Positions 18,676 to 30,828 of a DNA stretch of 64,000 nucleotides are shown piece by piece (position 1 is the stretch's first letter; each line of letters begins with the position of its first letter). The notes under the pieces are model-generated. The model saw only the letters and a program-made list of their open reading frames with translations. It searched no databases and had not been told where the DNA came from. The translations under genes were made by a program, and so were the position numbers. This stretch comes from Ceratopteris richardii (Eukaryota > Streptophyta > Polypodiopsida > Polypodiales > Pteridaceae), in NCBI GenBank assembly GCA_020310875.1, contig CM035441.1:84356878-84420877 (forward strand), given 5' to 3'.

Positions 18676-19140
18676 TGTAATAAAGTAATTGTATGATCTA
18701 AGGGTCCGACTAGTTAAGACATATCTGAAATCGGACACTGTTTGGTCACTCATGTGTATGGCCAAAGATCTTGAAACTAGACTTAAGCATAAGCCCATGT
18801 GCACTCTTAAACAAGTGATCTACTTAGCTTAGTGGTTTATTCTCAAGGTTATGAAGGAGGAGGTCTTGGGTTCAACCCCCATGGGGAGCATGGGGAGAGA
18901 TTTTTGCCCAAAGAGCTCTAGAGCCTTCTAACTCAAGTTAAACGGGAGTTAACTTGAGTCGAGGGAGACTTAACTCTAGAGGCGAGTACACCAACCACTA
19001 GTGGACTCTAGTGGAAGGTGTTAAAGCAGTGGTTGATAACACTTCAGCCACTAGTAGACTCTAGTGGAAGATATGAAAGGAGTGGAGGAGATTGCACATG
19101 CACTTGAGGAATCTAGTTACATTTGTGGTCCTCATTGATT
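18676..19140 (+). repeat. Element E 3' LTR, incomplete
   Basis: Homologous to the first ~465 bp of the LTR at 1467-2014, starting TGTAATAAAG. It includes the tRNA-like segment at 18830-18892, where the B box reads GGGTTCAACCCCC. It adjoins element A sequence on the right. Confidence 0.85.
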
Positions 19141-20130
19141 TTACAACGGTTTTGCAATTATGGCATACATGTGGATGAACCGATGGTAATATCCACAATG
19201 TCTCATAAAAGTCTGTACTTCCTTTGTGTTTCTTGGTCTAGGCAAGTCCAAGATTACCTTTATTTTATCCTCATCAATTGAGATACCATTCTTGGATACA
19301 ATATGTTCCAAAATCTTTCCTTGCCTTACCATAAAGACACATTTCTCCGGATTTAGGCACACTCTATATTGTCTGCATTTCTCGAATATCTTCTGTAGCT
19401 CGGGAATGTGTTCAGTTCTTCTAGAGGAATATGTACATAAGTCATCTATGTAAACTTCCATGCTTTTTCTCAAGAATTCTTTGAACACATTACACATCAA
19501 TATTTGAAAAGTTGCAAGAGCATTTGTGAGCCCAAATGGCATTACTCAAAAAGCATATACTCCCTTTCAGTAGCAAATGTTGTTTTATGTTGATCCTTTA
19601 TCGCAATGGCTACTTGATTATAGCCTGAGAATCCATCAAGGAAGTTGTAGACCTCCTTGCATGCAACTCTTTCCAAGAGGTGGTCAGATATGGGTAATGG
19701 ATAATTATCACAAATCGTAGTTGCATTAACCTTTTTCAAATTGACACACACCCTAAGTTTGCCATTCTTCTTGGGTACTACGACCAAGGGTGACACCCAC
19801 TTTGTATGCTCGATCTTGTAGATGAATCTTACAGCTAACAGTTAATTAATTTCCCCCTTAATTTTAGCATAATAGACATCATTGTATGTGTATGGTCTTT
19901 GTTTTGAGGGTTTTGCCTCAGGGGTCATTGGAATTCTATGGGAGCAAATAGAAGGATCCACTCCCTTGAGGTCTTTGTATGTTCATGCAAATAGATCTCT
20001 ATATTCTCTGATTAATTCTATCAATTCTTGCTCCTCCTCTAGTGATACATCCTTCCCAATGTAGGTACATCTCTCCTCTTCCTCTTCCCTAGTTACTATC
20101 ACTTTCTTGGTTTGCTCCTTATTATCATAT
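19141..20130 (-). pseudogene. Element A reverse transcriptase remnant
   Basis: Minus-strand translations show Ty3/gypsy RT blocks in order: SPLVVVPKKNGKLRVCVN, YNFLDGFSGYNQVAIA, MPFGLTNALATFQ and VYIDDLCTYS, then GHCGYY-like thumb sequence. The match to the element B RT (43016-44713) is close. It is a decayed fossil and stops at the border with element E. Confidence 0.85.
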
Positions 20131-21270
20131 ACTTCTCCTTCCTGGGCCTCTCTTTTTGGCATTTGAATTGCTATTTTTTGTTCTTCTATTTCATATCATT
20201 TGAAGTGTTCTGGAACCTCAAAAAGATTTGTTGGTTCCTCTTTTTCGTACTTGAACTTCCTCATCATCTTGTTTCTCTTGGTACTTCTCTATGGTGAATA
20301 CTCTTGGTACCTCTACCTCTTTGTCAGGCTTAATCTCTTCTAAGTATTGTTCCTCTGAATCAAATTCTAGCTCCATTTTGATACTCTCATAAACCTCACT
20401 CCATTTCTTTTCCAACAATTCACCATCTTCCATTTCTTGGAGGATTACCATGTAACGATTCACATCATAACCTTCTTCATCTAGACACTCGTTCATGGTC
20501 AGCACTTCCTCATTTACACACACATCTAGGGCGGCTAATATTTCCATCCATCTCGATGGTACAAATGCTTCACCAGGAAATATTTGAGGCATGTATGTTG
20601 GGTCATCTATGGGTCTATAATTCTTGTGTCCTATTGGCCATAATTCCATTCTCTTCTCCTCTCTTTTTTCTTCCTTACACATCCATAACTGGACATGTTC
20701 CTTCATCCACGATTGGTCACTAGACCATGAGCTATGAATGGATAGATCGTCTTCCTCTCTATGGACTGAATTCCATTGTAATGGGGGTACATCTCTATAA
20801 GCAAAAGTATGTAAATTTATCTTTGTAGCTATACTCTGGTGTTGTAGATACAATGCATCTCTTCCCCAATCTTGTAGAGATCTTAATTGTCTCATGAATG
20901 GTCTTCCCAAAATCATTTCATAATTCCTAGCTTTTTTGAACTAGCATATGGCTAAAGTGTGCTCCAATTCTACTCCACACGTGGTCAACATAATCTTTTC
21001 TAGGATTCCTAGTGGTCTCGCAACATGACCATCTGCTAGCTGGAGTTTCATTCGTGTGGGTCGTAGGGCTAGCTTTCCCCATTTTTCCCAAATCTCTTTA
21101 GTGGCTATGCCTACACCCGCTCATGTGTCTAAGATTGCTTTAGTCATGTATCCAACAAAAGTGATGGTTAGACACATATTTCCCTCATCTCCCTCACTAA
21201 TTCACCAATTTTATATATTGGGATCTGGATGGTTGGCGGGGCCTCTACTTCTTTACTCTCTTTGACATAT
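20131..21270 (-). pseudogene. Element A protease and protease-RT linker remnant
   Basis: The linker shows acidic sequence with MILGRPFMRQL near its start and PRVFTIEKYQEK near its end. It parallels the element B segment between protease and RT. The preceding bases (about 20900-21270) correspond to the upstream retropepsin of element B. The region is broken. Identity rests on order and on similarity to B. Confidence 0.65.
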
Positions 21271-24200
21271 TCTTCCACTTCTATCTTCATCTGTTTGGCT
21301 GATTGTTTCCACAGTTAGGGTTTCGCTCATAATAATTCTTCTATCATTAATAAACATTGTATTTTTGTCTTCTTGAGTTCTGATATGTGACGTCTCATTC
21401 CGTGATCCTTCCTCTTTGCCTTTGATAGTGGGAGCATGGAACACTTTCGTTTTTCTCTTGTACTCCCCATATAGTTAGGTACTATGGATATGCTATTCGC
21501 TTCTTCCCGATTTTGATCCAAGATGGACACTTCCTCATACACCTCTTCCAATTTCGTTGCAGGTTGATTTTCCCAAGCGTCTAGTTCTTCAAAGGGTGAT
21601 AGAGAGTTCTCATTCTTTTTCCACCTTTCCTCTTGAATCCTGGCCCATAGGTCATGTGGCCAATTTGCCTCTAATTCTAGAATCCTTGAGACATGTTCTT
21701 CCTTGTTACTCCGAATGTCTTCCTTGTTTTCTTCCTCTTGTTGTTCCTTTATTGGTTTTAGATTGTTCGTATCCACACATTCCTTGAATTTTTTTTCTGG
21801 TATTCTCATCTCAAGGAGGGTTGGGATGGTATGTTCAAGTGTGGTTTGAGCTATTTCTATTAGTTTCCTACACATTTCTAGTCTTTCCTTCTCCAACTCT
21901 CCTCTTGGATAGTGTTTTTCATGTTGCTCTACACTGGTCCCGTGACCACATGTTCAAGTCTTCTGGCATGGGGTTTGCTAAAATTGATCCTACCTCTATT
22001 GGCTTAGATTCTTTGATCGTTTGATGTGAAGTCCTTTGCGCCTCTCGTTCTTGATACTCCTTCCTTTCGTTTACCATTTACTCTTCTTCTTCATCCATTT
22101 ATTCTTTAGTTTTTCCCTTCTATCCTTCCACCTTTGTGTCTTCATTGTTTTTTCAATTTCCTCTGGGTCTTCTAAATCCTCGACTACTTGAGCTTTAGGA
22201 CCTAATTTTTTATCCACCTCAGACTCGCATAATATTTCCTTTACCGCATTCCCCTTGGTTTGGGCTCGAGTAATAGCCTTTAGTGGTACTGTGTACTCCT
22301 TGTCACTTTCCGATGATTCAATTACTTCAATGACATTGATCTAAGTGTTGGTTGGAACCTTGTTGGGGTTCTTAGGGCAGTCTCGAAACAAATGTTCTTT
22401 ACCACAATCATTACAGTAGCCTTCCCATACCTAGGGGTGGGTTGTATGGCAAAGTGCATTCCTTTATAAAGTGATCTCCTCCACACCTATAGCATGGTCC
22501 TGTTGGGGCAAGTGGTCTAGTGGGTAGTCTAATTGGAGTTGGGACCTTAGGTGTCATGTACATGAGATTGGCATACTCAGGTCCATGGCAATCTTCATAT
22601 CCCTCATATCCATACTATTGTTGATCATAAGTCTGGTCATATTCTATTAGGATTGCATCATACACATAATACTCTCCTTGGGTCTGATCAAACCCTTGAT
22701 TAGCAGTTTTTGAGCTGATCAATGGTATTGCTAGAACTATGGCTCTTTCTAGGTTTTCCTTCGACTGGGTGTACTTTACTAGTACTACATTCTATGGGTG
22801 GGGTGGTTGTTGTCCTAGTATGAGTTGTGGTTGGCCATATCCTCCCTGTTCATATGGTCTAGGTGCTCCTTGTGGTCCTGGGTAAAGGTTATATCTTGGA
22901 GCTCTCTGCCTTGTTCCCTAGGAGGATATCCATATAGTCTATACTGTGGTTGTACAATTGGTCTTGGATGCCTATTAAATGGGCAGTTCTCGGTGTTCTA
23001 ATTGGTGTACTTTGGCTCAATGTGACAATACATAGTAGGTCCTTGAATTGGTTGTCTATTGTAGGGATAAGGTTGTGAAAAACCTAAACCTCCTCTTGCA
23101 CAGACATGAGATGGATTATCTCCGCTGCAAAGTGTACATCCTCTTAACATTGGCACCCTCAAGGGGGGTTCTGATAGTTCCTCTGTCCTTGTACTCACAA
23201 TTTCTTAGCTACTAACTCTGCCAACTCCTCAACATTACTCGTACTAGAAGTCACATTGCTCTCATGTCCTCCGATTTAGTAGGATTTTGTGTGGATTTGA
23301 GGTCGTCCAGTAAACTGTCTTCCAAATCTATGCACTCTTGGAGAAACTCACTCAGTGTTTGCAATCATTTTATGTATACTAAGGTTCTCAATGTTCCATT
23401 AGTTAGTCCATCTAAAAATAAGGACATCATTTTTTGCTGGGAAAGTCTTTCCATCACAGGACATCAGACAACATATTGATTAAATCTTCGAGCTTCATTT
23501 TTCACCATCTCATTAGGGGTCTATTTGAAACTGTGGATTAAGGATGACGAATTGTGCTTAATCCCCCACTTAGTGAATTCCCCAATGAATTCTTGGAAGA
23601 ACTGTTCAATATTGCCAAAGCAATTTGGATCCAAGGGTTGGAACCAAGTCAAGGCCGTTCTTGTGAGTGTTAGCCCAAAGGATTCATATTGCACGAGAAA
23701 CTCATCCACTTGCTCTACCCGCAATACTTGCTTGAATTCAGCAATGTGGTCATAAGGCTCTCTTGTTGCGTCGTAATGATTCCACATACACTTTGCCACT
23801 TGGATTGGTCTCAATCTCCTTCCTGGCTCTGGGGGTCGGATTATAATAAGAACTGCTAGTCTTATTGGGTGCATTCCCGAACCTACAACTTGAAGTGGTC
23901 TTTTCCCTAAAGGTTGGCCTATTCATATTTCCCATACCTTGGTTAATTTGGCTATTGGGGTTCACTCTTGGCATAGCAAACTAGACATGTATGATGGGAA
24001 CACTATGTTAGCTAGTTTGGCTTGATGTCATGTTTTCTATACCATGATGGGTTCCGAATGGGTTTTGTGAGGTAGTTGCCTGCTCTTAAGGAGGGAATAC
24101 AGTCAACCCCCATATACATTAGTCATGACTTATCCACTTCATCTACCGGCCAATACCTCCTTTGATTCTAGTCTAGGTAAGTAACTCTAGCCGAATCTTC

Positions 24201-24582
24201 TGGATCCCTCCGCTCATATATAGTTACTGGATTGATGCCTTCTCCTTATGTGGGTGAATTGGTTTGTAGGAATAAGTTTGATCCATGTACCAAGTACACA
24301 TCCATCAAATAGTCATCCTGAGGTATTAGCTCCCCTATTAGTACTTGAGTCACCGCCGACTTTCCCATGAGGGTAGTCACAATGTCTCCATTGTTGGTTC
24401 TCCCAGGAGTTCCTTGTCCCTCTAGCTCTCTTCTATCATTAATTTGATCAGGGTTTTCGATTACTACATAGATATGGCCCATCTTGTCCATGTAAACACC
24501 ACCTTCGGACTTGATAGCTGGTCTAAGAATTATTTCTAATTCTATAGACTTTATCATTCTTGCTACCGGCCTATTTAGGCCG
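21271..24582 (-). pseudogene. Element A gag region remnant
   Basis: Reading on the minus strand, 24246-24582 matches the middle of the 5' ORF of element B (GGVYMDKMGHIYVV compared with GAYLDKEGTIYVV). About 23521-23974 holds a retrotransposon gag domain (AEFKQVLRVEQVDEFLVQY, LTWFQPLDPNCFGNIEQF). Weak zinc-knuckle and glutamine/proline-rich sequence follows near 22400-23200. A conserved acidic linker lies near 21327-21896. The region is broken in several places and interrupted by element B at its 5' side. Confidence 0.75.
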
Positions 24583-24587
24583 TCGAG

Positions 24588-25166
24588 TGTAGCTCAGTGA
24601 TGAGTAGCACCTCCTTTAATGTCAATCCGGGAAGACATGAGGATGGTATGAAGACCTCGAGCAAGTGAAGGCACAAATGTGTGAGTGAGAAGCACACCAA
24701 CATGCACACACATACACACACGCGCACACACAGCAAGAACAAAGAGAGTAGGACAATGGAATCACTTATATTACCAAAAAGTTCTCATACAAGCTCAAAA
24801 CTACAAGAAGCTCCCCAAAAATGAGCTCTCTAGCTCTATTTATAGTTTTTTTACTAGCTTTGGCCATGTCCACACCTAGTGTCCGGCCTAGTTAAAAATT
24901 AGGTTCCAGGGCTTATTTGAGGGCTCAAACGAGATCTAAAAAATATGAAAATTGGCAGGCAACTACTGCTAAGGCTCCCCAAGCTCGAGGACTCCTCGTC
25001 TTGTACAAAATGGAGCTACAAAAAGATGAAACGGTATTTACAAGGGTTTCTAGTGATGAGAATCACTTTTAAAATGATGTAAGGTTTGGAAAAATTTTAA
25101 TAGGTTGCCTTAGTGCTAGATCCGCATACATGCCCATACTTGGCTTCTTCCCATATGATGCCAACA
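24588..25166 (-). repeat. Element B 3' LTR
   Basis: Minus-strand ends TGTTGGC and GAGCTACA. It repeats at 50514-51094. It has CA-rich microsatellite sequence near 24700-24735 and a TATA-like word on the minus strand near 24838-24848. It is homologous to the element F LTR over most of its length. Confidence 0.92.
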
Positions 25167-25177
25167 CTCTCCCCCCT
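25167..25177 (-). other. Element B polypurine tract
   Basis: On the minus strand TAGGGGGGAGAG ends exactly at the LTR start. Confidence 0.8.
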
Positions 25178-25218
25178 AGTGTCTGTCGCCTCTGACAGAC
25201 CTCTGCTCCACGGTTTGA

Positions 25219-28200
25219 TCAATGTATTGCTGTAGTAGGTCGGTTGCCAATTCCTGTTATTTGATGCGTAGTCCCCTGACCAACTCTCTGCAGGGCATCC
25301 CAATTAACTGCGCCAGGCATATCAGGTTGTGGCGTGGTGTAGAGTTCTGAATGCATTGTTTGTTCGCAAGCGAGTAACTGGAGCAGATGAGTTGGGCGGG
25401 GCGCGAATACTTCTGAGTGTGCTTCCCAGAACCCCGTGGTGAACATGTCATCAAAAGTTTGTTTGTAACACGCAGGGAGATATCTTATTCGTGCATGCCA
25501 CGCGTAAGCCACACGGATACTAGGGGTCGTGCTCATATCATAAAGTAGATCATAGTTACCATTGATGAAGCCCGGAATTGGAGGCTGGATATTACGTACA
25601 TTTTGGAAAGTCTTTAACACCACTTGCATCATGTCCAAAATTTTGAGCATCATCTGCGCGGCGACATCTGGCATAGGGTGTAGGCGTGGCATCCAATGCC
25701 AGATGGTAGCTATCATGTATTGAACTATTGGTGTGCCTGTTGGGGGTGCAATGGCAGGGTAATTGAGCCATTCTTTGCAATTGGCGTTGTTCTTAACCTT
25801 TATGGCAAATGCCTTCCATGATCTTCTCCGTTGCACTGGCCCGTAGCAATTGTTATACTTCAAGTGCATGGGCACGTGATCCCATGTTCGTAGCATCTCC
25901 GGATAGGTCTCCAGTAACTTTTGCCTCCAGGTGGGTTGGTATATGTTCCCTTTGTGGGCGTCCTCTGGAATGTCCTCAGGTTCAAATTGGGTAGCGAAAG
26001 TAGGGTACTTGTTGGTTTTACGTTTGATCTCGGCGTTGTAGTCTCCCAACAGTACAAAGTATGGTTTATATTGTAATTCTAAGCTAGTTATCGGTCGCCT
26101 GGTAGCCAAGTGCTTAAAATATTCCGACTGAAGTATGGTCTCCTCGATAGTCTTCATAGCCACCATCTGGGTTGAGATACTCTCTTCGTGAGTCACCCCC
26201 ATCTCTTCTACCTGTTTCATCCATGCCGGAGGGGGTTCCTCGTATGTTTCTTGTCCTTCGTCAGTGATTGTGCCTCCTGGAAAAGGTTGAGGCTCATACA
26301 TATTATCAAATGTTGCCTCCACTGGGATAGCTATGGCCTCCTCCTCTGTTGGTTGCTCAGGTGGAGAGGGGGGTCGTTCATATTGTAGCAACTTAATCTT
26401 TAATTCTGCAATCTGTTGTCGTAGCTCCAGTACCTCATTGGCCGTTGAAGGTTCAGGTTCTGGTGAAGTAGCAGCATCAACCATCGCTGTAGGTTTTGGT
26501 GGGTGTGGTGTAGGCACTTGGGATCTTTGTAATTCCTTTACTTGGTCGGCCAGCTGATCATGTGCTTCTAAGAGGTTGGCATAGGTTTCCAATATTTGTT
26601 GTATGCTTTTTGAAGGGATGGCCCGGAAGTTAAGAGGGTCGATGGATGCCCCTGGAGTATTTTCTATGGCGGCTTCTAGGTTGTCTTGATTTTGTTGTTG
26701 TAATCTCCTATTTTCTTCTTGTGCAGCCGCTAGGTGGCGTCGAAGTAGAGCCATATTTCGTTGTAATCTAGCATTACGGGCTAGCTGATCTCTGAGTTGT
26801 TCTTCCGTTGCCCTAGTCGTCTCTGTACGTTTGGCTTCGAGCTCCACATGGAATTGTTGGAGGGTGGTCACTTCCTGTTGTAGTGTTGTATTACTTAGCT
26901 CCAAGGCATTGACACGTGCCTGGAGTTGAGACGAGAGATTGCACAGTGCTGTGTTATTCTCTTCCAGTAATCTATACTCTTGCTTAAGTTGTGTGGCCGC
27001 TTCGAACATGGTGTTTAGTGCATGACTAAATGATGTGGATGCAGGGGTAGAGGTGGGAAATGCAAAGGGTCGGGAAATGGGGGAGGGAGAAGTGGATGAA
27101 GTGCCTATGAGTGAAGTGAAATGTGATGATGTTGGAACAGACGTGGTGGTGGGTGCTCCTGTGGGTGGTGAAATGTCCATGGGATCGGATGTGATAGTGT
27201 GTGAAGTGTGAATAGTGAACACAGGGATGGTGGGTGGTGTGTTAGTGGTTGTCGTGAATGTGGGGGAGGTGGGGTGGGAATGGGACTTTCTCCTGTAATT
27301 CTCAATTTGCTCCACCAGGTTTGCCAAGAATGGAGGTAGGGTGGCTTGTGTAGGCTCTGCGGAGGTCAAGAGGGGTTCAATGGTTCGGGGTTGGGAAAGA
27401 GGAATAGTATTGGTGAATGGAAATGGGTGAGTTAAGGTTTGGGTAGTGGCAAGTGGCTGTTCGAGGGCAGGGAAATATGAAGGGTTACCTATATGGGGTT
27501 CAAAAAGTTGGCTGGAACTGGTGGGTGGAGGTAAAGGGGCGGATGGAGAAATGGTGGTGTGTGTTATAATTTCACTAATGGCTAATATTGGTTGTTCATA
27601 ATGGCTAGTGGTGAGGGGTTCTGAGGGCTGGAGGGGAGGTGATGGTGGAGATGGTACCTGGATATGTACATCTGGCTCATCACTGTTGGATGGGCTGGCC
27701 ATGTGAACATCTTCTTGAGTGGTGGTAGGAAGTGCGGTAGAGACTTCCATTTGAATCATTTTGCCCCTTCACGGTCGTGTATCAATCCTTCGTTGGTCAT
27801 ATTGTGGGGTATTACAATATACCATGGTCCTCATGGCTTCCACTATCCCACAGGTATCTGCTAAAAGGTTCAATGATTCTACAAATTGAGGGTCTACATT
27901 TTCTGCTTGCAGCATCTGGTTTACCAGTGCTCTATTGGCCTCTTTTGATATCTTATGCCTCTTCTGCACTTGCTTGATCGTTTTGTATAGTTGTTTAAGT
28001 TGTGTCGTGTAGGCAGGAGCTTCCTCCTCACTCTCCTCTAATTCCTTCCCTTGTGCTTCTTCCTGATTCTGTGTGCTTTCAGCGTGAGGATGTTGTGTCT
28101 CATCTTCCCAATGCACCCTTCTAGCCGCACTTTGTGTCCGTCCTCTCTGGGATGATGAGTCGGGGCCGTCCGTCTCTGAGAAGAACTCACTCTTAGATAA

Positions 28201-29388
28201 GTGATCTGTCTACAAGAAGCTTTCAAAGTCAAAAGATGGGTCTTCTGGCAGTGGAGCCATGGATGCAAACTCCGCATCTGTGGGTAGTGGGGGGGCTGAT
28301 GGAGTGGGTTGTACCATGCTTCCTGATTGGGGTCCTTGAAGATGGATTGTGAAAGGGGCTACTTGTCCTTCTTCTCTACTGGAGGCTTCTGTGGTTACTT
28401 CACGAGGAATTAGAACCTGTGAAAGTGATCCACGCATTCTTTTAGTGGGTTGGACCCCTGATTTCCGCCCCTGGAAGAATTCCAATTGTGAGTACTTGAG
28501 GGCTCGTGCAATTGGCACATCATAAGCAAGGCATCTGTAGATGATTCTTGTAATGGCGCAGCAACCATTCAAAGTAGGCTTCCTCACTCCTCGCTTGTCT
28601 GCTTCATATAACTGATCAAGGATCCATACTGGCATTTTCATAGGTAAGCTCCCGGTCTCTGCTAGGTATAACCCATACCAGATCTTCTTATGAGGCTGGG
28701 TGAACCGGTCTTGCGCCGGAAAGGCGAAGTGTTGAAGGCACATCCGTAATGGTATGGCGATGTTGGGGGTGAGAGCACACATTTCTTTCAACTTCTTGAT
28801 TTTATTGTTCTTCATGGACTCCGGTATCAAAGGATCTCGATCGGAAGGTACATGGGTTCCATACATCTAAAGGGCTTCCCTGATTAAAGTAATATTCAAC
28901 TCAAACTTCTTCATTTCCTCCTGGTTTGATAGAGAGGGCACCAGGAATGTGCCTGAATGATCTTTATCTCCTGTCGCCTTCAGTGTGGCAATCAAGTAGT
29001 AACACCTCAGAAAATCAGGTCTAGGCAAAGCTGCACTAAAATAATCTTGCAACCCCGCTTTCAGCCAAATATCTTGAAGAGGAGCTGCATTCTGTAAGGT
29101 TTCAAATTCTCTTGAGAAGAATTGAAATGTCCACCAAACTCCACCGAATTCCAACTTGGACTCCCAGATGTGGTCCGCGTCTCCCAAATCTCCTGGCATC
29201 TCATTGAACCAGTGAGAATGCCCCTTAACTCTTTCTGTTAGGCCACTTGGTGGATCTAAGATGGGAATTCTTCTCACATTCAAAAGCTCTTCAAGCATTG
29301 CTGTCAGTGGAGCTTCCACATGCATGCTATCCCAATTGCTTTGAGTACTAGTGCCCGCCTGGGAGCTTGTTCCTGCTACTGCTGCCAT
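25219..29388 (-). pseudogene. Element B giant 3' ORF homologue
   Basis: Homologous to the 1374-residue ORF of element F along its length. The N-terminal part (GHSHWFNEMPGDLGD, FLRCYYLIATL) is at 28867-29388. The next block (QHFAFPAQDRFTQP, GCCAITRIIYRCLAYDVP) is at 28210-28866. The C-terminal 846 residues at 25219-27759 hold a Pro/Ser/Thr-rich stretch, a long predicted coiled coil (QARVNALELSNTTLQQEV) and the conserved end (YDMSTTPSIRVAYAWHARI). It is a broken copy with a few interruptions. The strongest conservation with F is in the two globular ends, and the linker diverges freely. That pattern suggests a folded protein that selection once kept. Function unknown. Confidence 0.8.
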
Positions 29389-29406
29389 GACACTTCTGAT
29401 GCTTAT

Positions 29407-29425
29407 CTGTTAGAAGAAGAAAGGC
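29407..29425 (-). promoter_or_regulatory. Candidate 3' splice site before the B giant ORF
   Basis: On the minus strand CCTTTCTTCTTCTAACAG is a textbook pyrimidine tract plus AG, 18 bases before the ATG at 29388. Element F has an acceptor-like AG 21 bases before the same ATG. No donor was assigned. Confidence 0.55.
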
Positions 29426-29577
29426 ACATTAGTGTTGCATAGGAAACAGGATGTAGTGGTGTTCCCTCCACAATACGAACATGACAATCCAGATGGTTAG
29501 TGGTTAGAGGTGAAGTGTTTGTGATAAATGTGAGTGATGATTAGAGGTTAGTTTCATCCTAGATGCATACTTTGGAC

Positions 29578-30807
29578 TCAGAATGGACATATATCAGAGT
29601 GGATGGATTTACAAAATTGGGTCAGGGGTTTGATACAGGGTTTAGTTCGCCAAACTTTAATCGGGGATTCGTAGTTCTTAGAGCTAAAGACAGGTAAAGA
29701 TTTATGAGCGAGATTGTGCTGGATTTGGGACCTTTTGGGTACCCATTTCCAAACAGTCCTAGGTTTGACTGAGTGTGTGTTAGTGTGGGGTTTAGGTAGA
29801 GTTCCTGAGTTGTTTTTCAAGAGGACTTGTGAGTGTTGAATTATGCCCGTGATTGGAGTTGGAGCTATTTGGGCTGGTAAATAGGCCTTGGGCACCCATA
29901 TCTGTCTAGCATTGGGGCTAGCCTTCATTGACCGCTTAGGGACCCAAATAGACGTGGTATGCCTAGGAGGTTGCCTAGGGTACTCCTTCACTTGTATCCT
30001 TGCTGGTGTGGCTTGTGTTGTGCCTCCTCGAGAACCTGTTACTAGAGCCGTGGGTTTTCCATCCTTGTGTATCCAGATCTGCTTCGCGCCACGAGTTACT
30101 CCTTGTTGCACTGGTTGGCGCTCTTGCCTCTTGATCAGCGGCCTCCTTCGTGTCGTGTGATGTTTGGTCTGCTTGTTTAGAATCTTCTTTGTAACAACTG
30201 GGAATTCCTCATTGACTCCTGTACCTTCGGTAAGATTGACAATCCTCTGCACCATAGAACTCTGGACAAGAACATCATCGTTATCTTCATGTGGATTCCT
30301 GGAGAGACCAGGAGTTGGTGCCTTTCCTAATGGGTTGAGTGCTTGATTTTCCAATTCAATCGTAAGATAGCTTTGGCCTGCCCAAGCCTGAAGAAGTCCA
30401 CTTCTTAGGTTGAGGTTGACTGCGTGATCATAGATCCAGTCTTGGCCCAAGACAAGAGGTTCGGTAAGATCCTCGTCTTCACATACTAGCACTTTTGCTG
30501 GCATGAGGACCTCTTGAATGTAGAGTGGAAGCTCCACCTCTCCCATGCAAGGGGTTTCGACACCTCCTAATCCTATCAGATATGCTTCTAGGGGTTTTAC
30601 CTCCAATTGCAATTGTTGGCAGTAAGAAAGGTGAACTGCGCTAGTGGCGGCTCTTGAATCAATTAAAGCTCTCACGCTCCTTGTATTGTTTCCTTGTCCT
30701 ACTTCTAGGGTCACAAAGGGTCGTCGATCAACTATCGTATGGGTCCGCTTACCTGAAGCCTCACACATGGCAATGTGATAACCATGAGCTTCAAGATTGT
30801 CAGTCAT
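29578..30807 (-). CDS. Element B second retropepsin and basic tail
   Basis: A 409-residue frame just downstream of integrase. Residues ~20-150 correspond to the retropepsin-like domain at the end of the element F pol: RPFVTLEVGQG, an LID-S-AATSA block, YLIGLGGVETPC and LVLGQDWIYD. The tail is rich in Lys, Arg, Gln and Pro and repeats a W-PK motif (SIWVPKRSMKAS, QIWVPKAYLPAQ, WKWVPKRSQ). In F the same protein is continuous with integrase. This domain is separate from the usual protease of this element at 44843-45331, so B encodes two retropepsin-like domains. Part of a broken element. Confidence 0.8.
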   Translation of the reverse strand: MTDNLEAHGYHIAMCEASGKRTHTIVDRRPFVTLEVGQGNNTRSVRALIDSRAATSAVHLSYCQQLQLEVKPLEAYLIGLGGVETPCMGEVELPLYIQEVLMPAKVLVCEDEDLTEPLVLGQDWIYDHAVNLNLRSGLLQAWAGQSYLTIELENQALNPLGKAPTPGLSRNPHEDNDDVLVQSSMVQRIVNLTEGTGVNEEFPVVTKKILNKQTKHHTTRRRPLIKRQERQPVQQGVTRGAKQIWIHKDGKPTALVTGSRGGTTQATPARIQVKEYPRQPPRHTTSIWVPKRSMKASPNARQIWVPKAYLPAQIAPTPITGIIQHSQVLLKNNSGTLPKPHTNTHSVKPRTVWKWVPKRSQIQHNLAHKSLPVFSSKNYESPIKVWRTKPCIKPLTQFCKSIHSDICPF

Positions 30808-30828
30808 GGCCTGATCTCTACCTTGTCT

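Larger units (their letters stand above)
1467..19140 (+). mobile_element. Element E: non-coding LTR retrotransposon, interrupted by F
   Basis: The 5' LTR (1467-2014) is followed by TGGTATCAGAGC, complementary to the initiator tRNA-Met 3' end. A purine tract at 18661-18675 precedes a homologous 3' LTR at 18676-19140. That LTR is shorter and abuts reverse-transcriptase sequence of element A. The interior, leaving out element F (7257-18180), is about 5.7 kb and shows no gag or pol domain on either strand. That is the layout of a large non-autonomous derivative (LARD-like). It would need proteins supplied by another element. The family of its helper cannot be told from this sequence. It is incomplete at its right end. 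Confidence 0.8.
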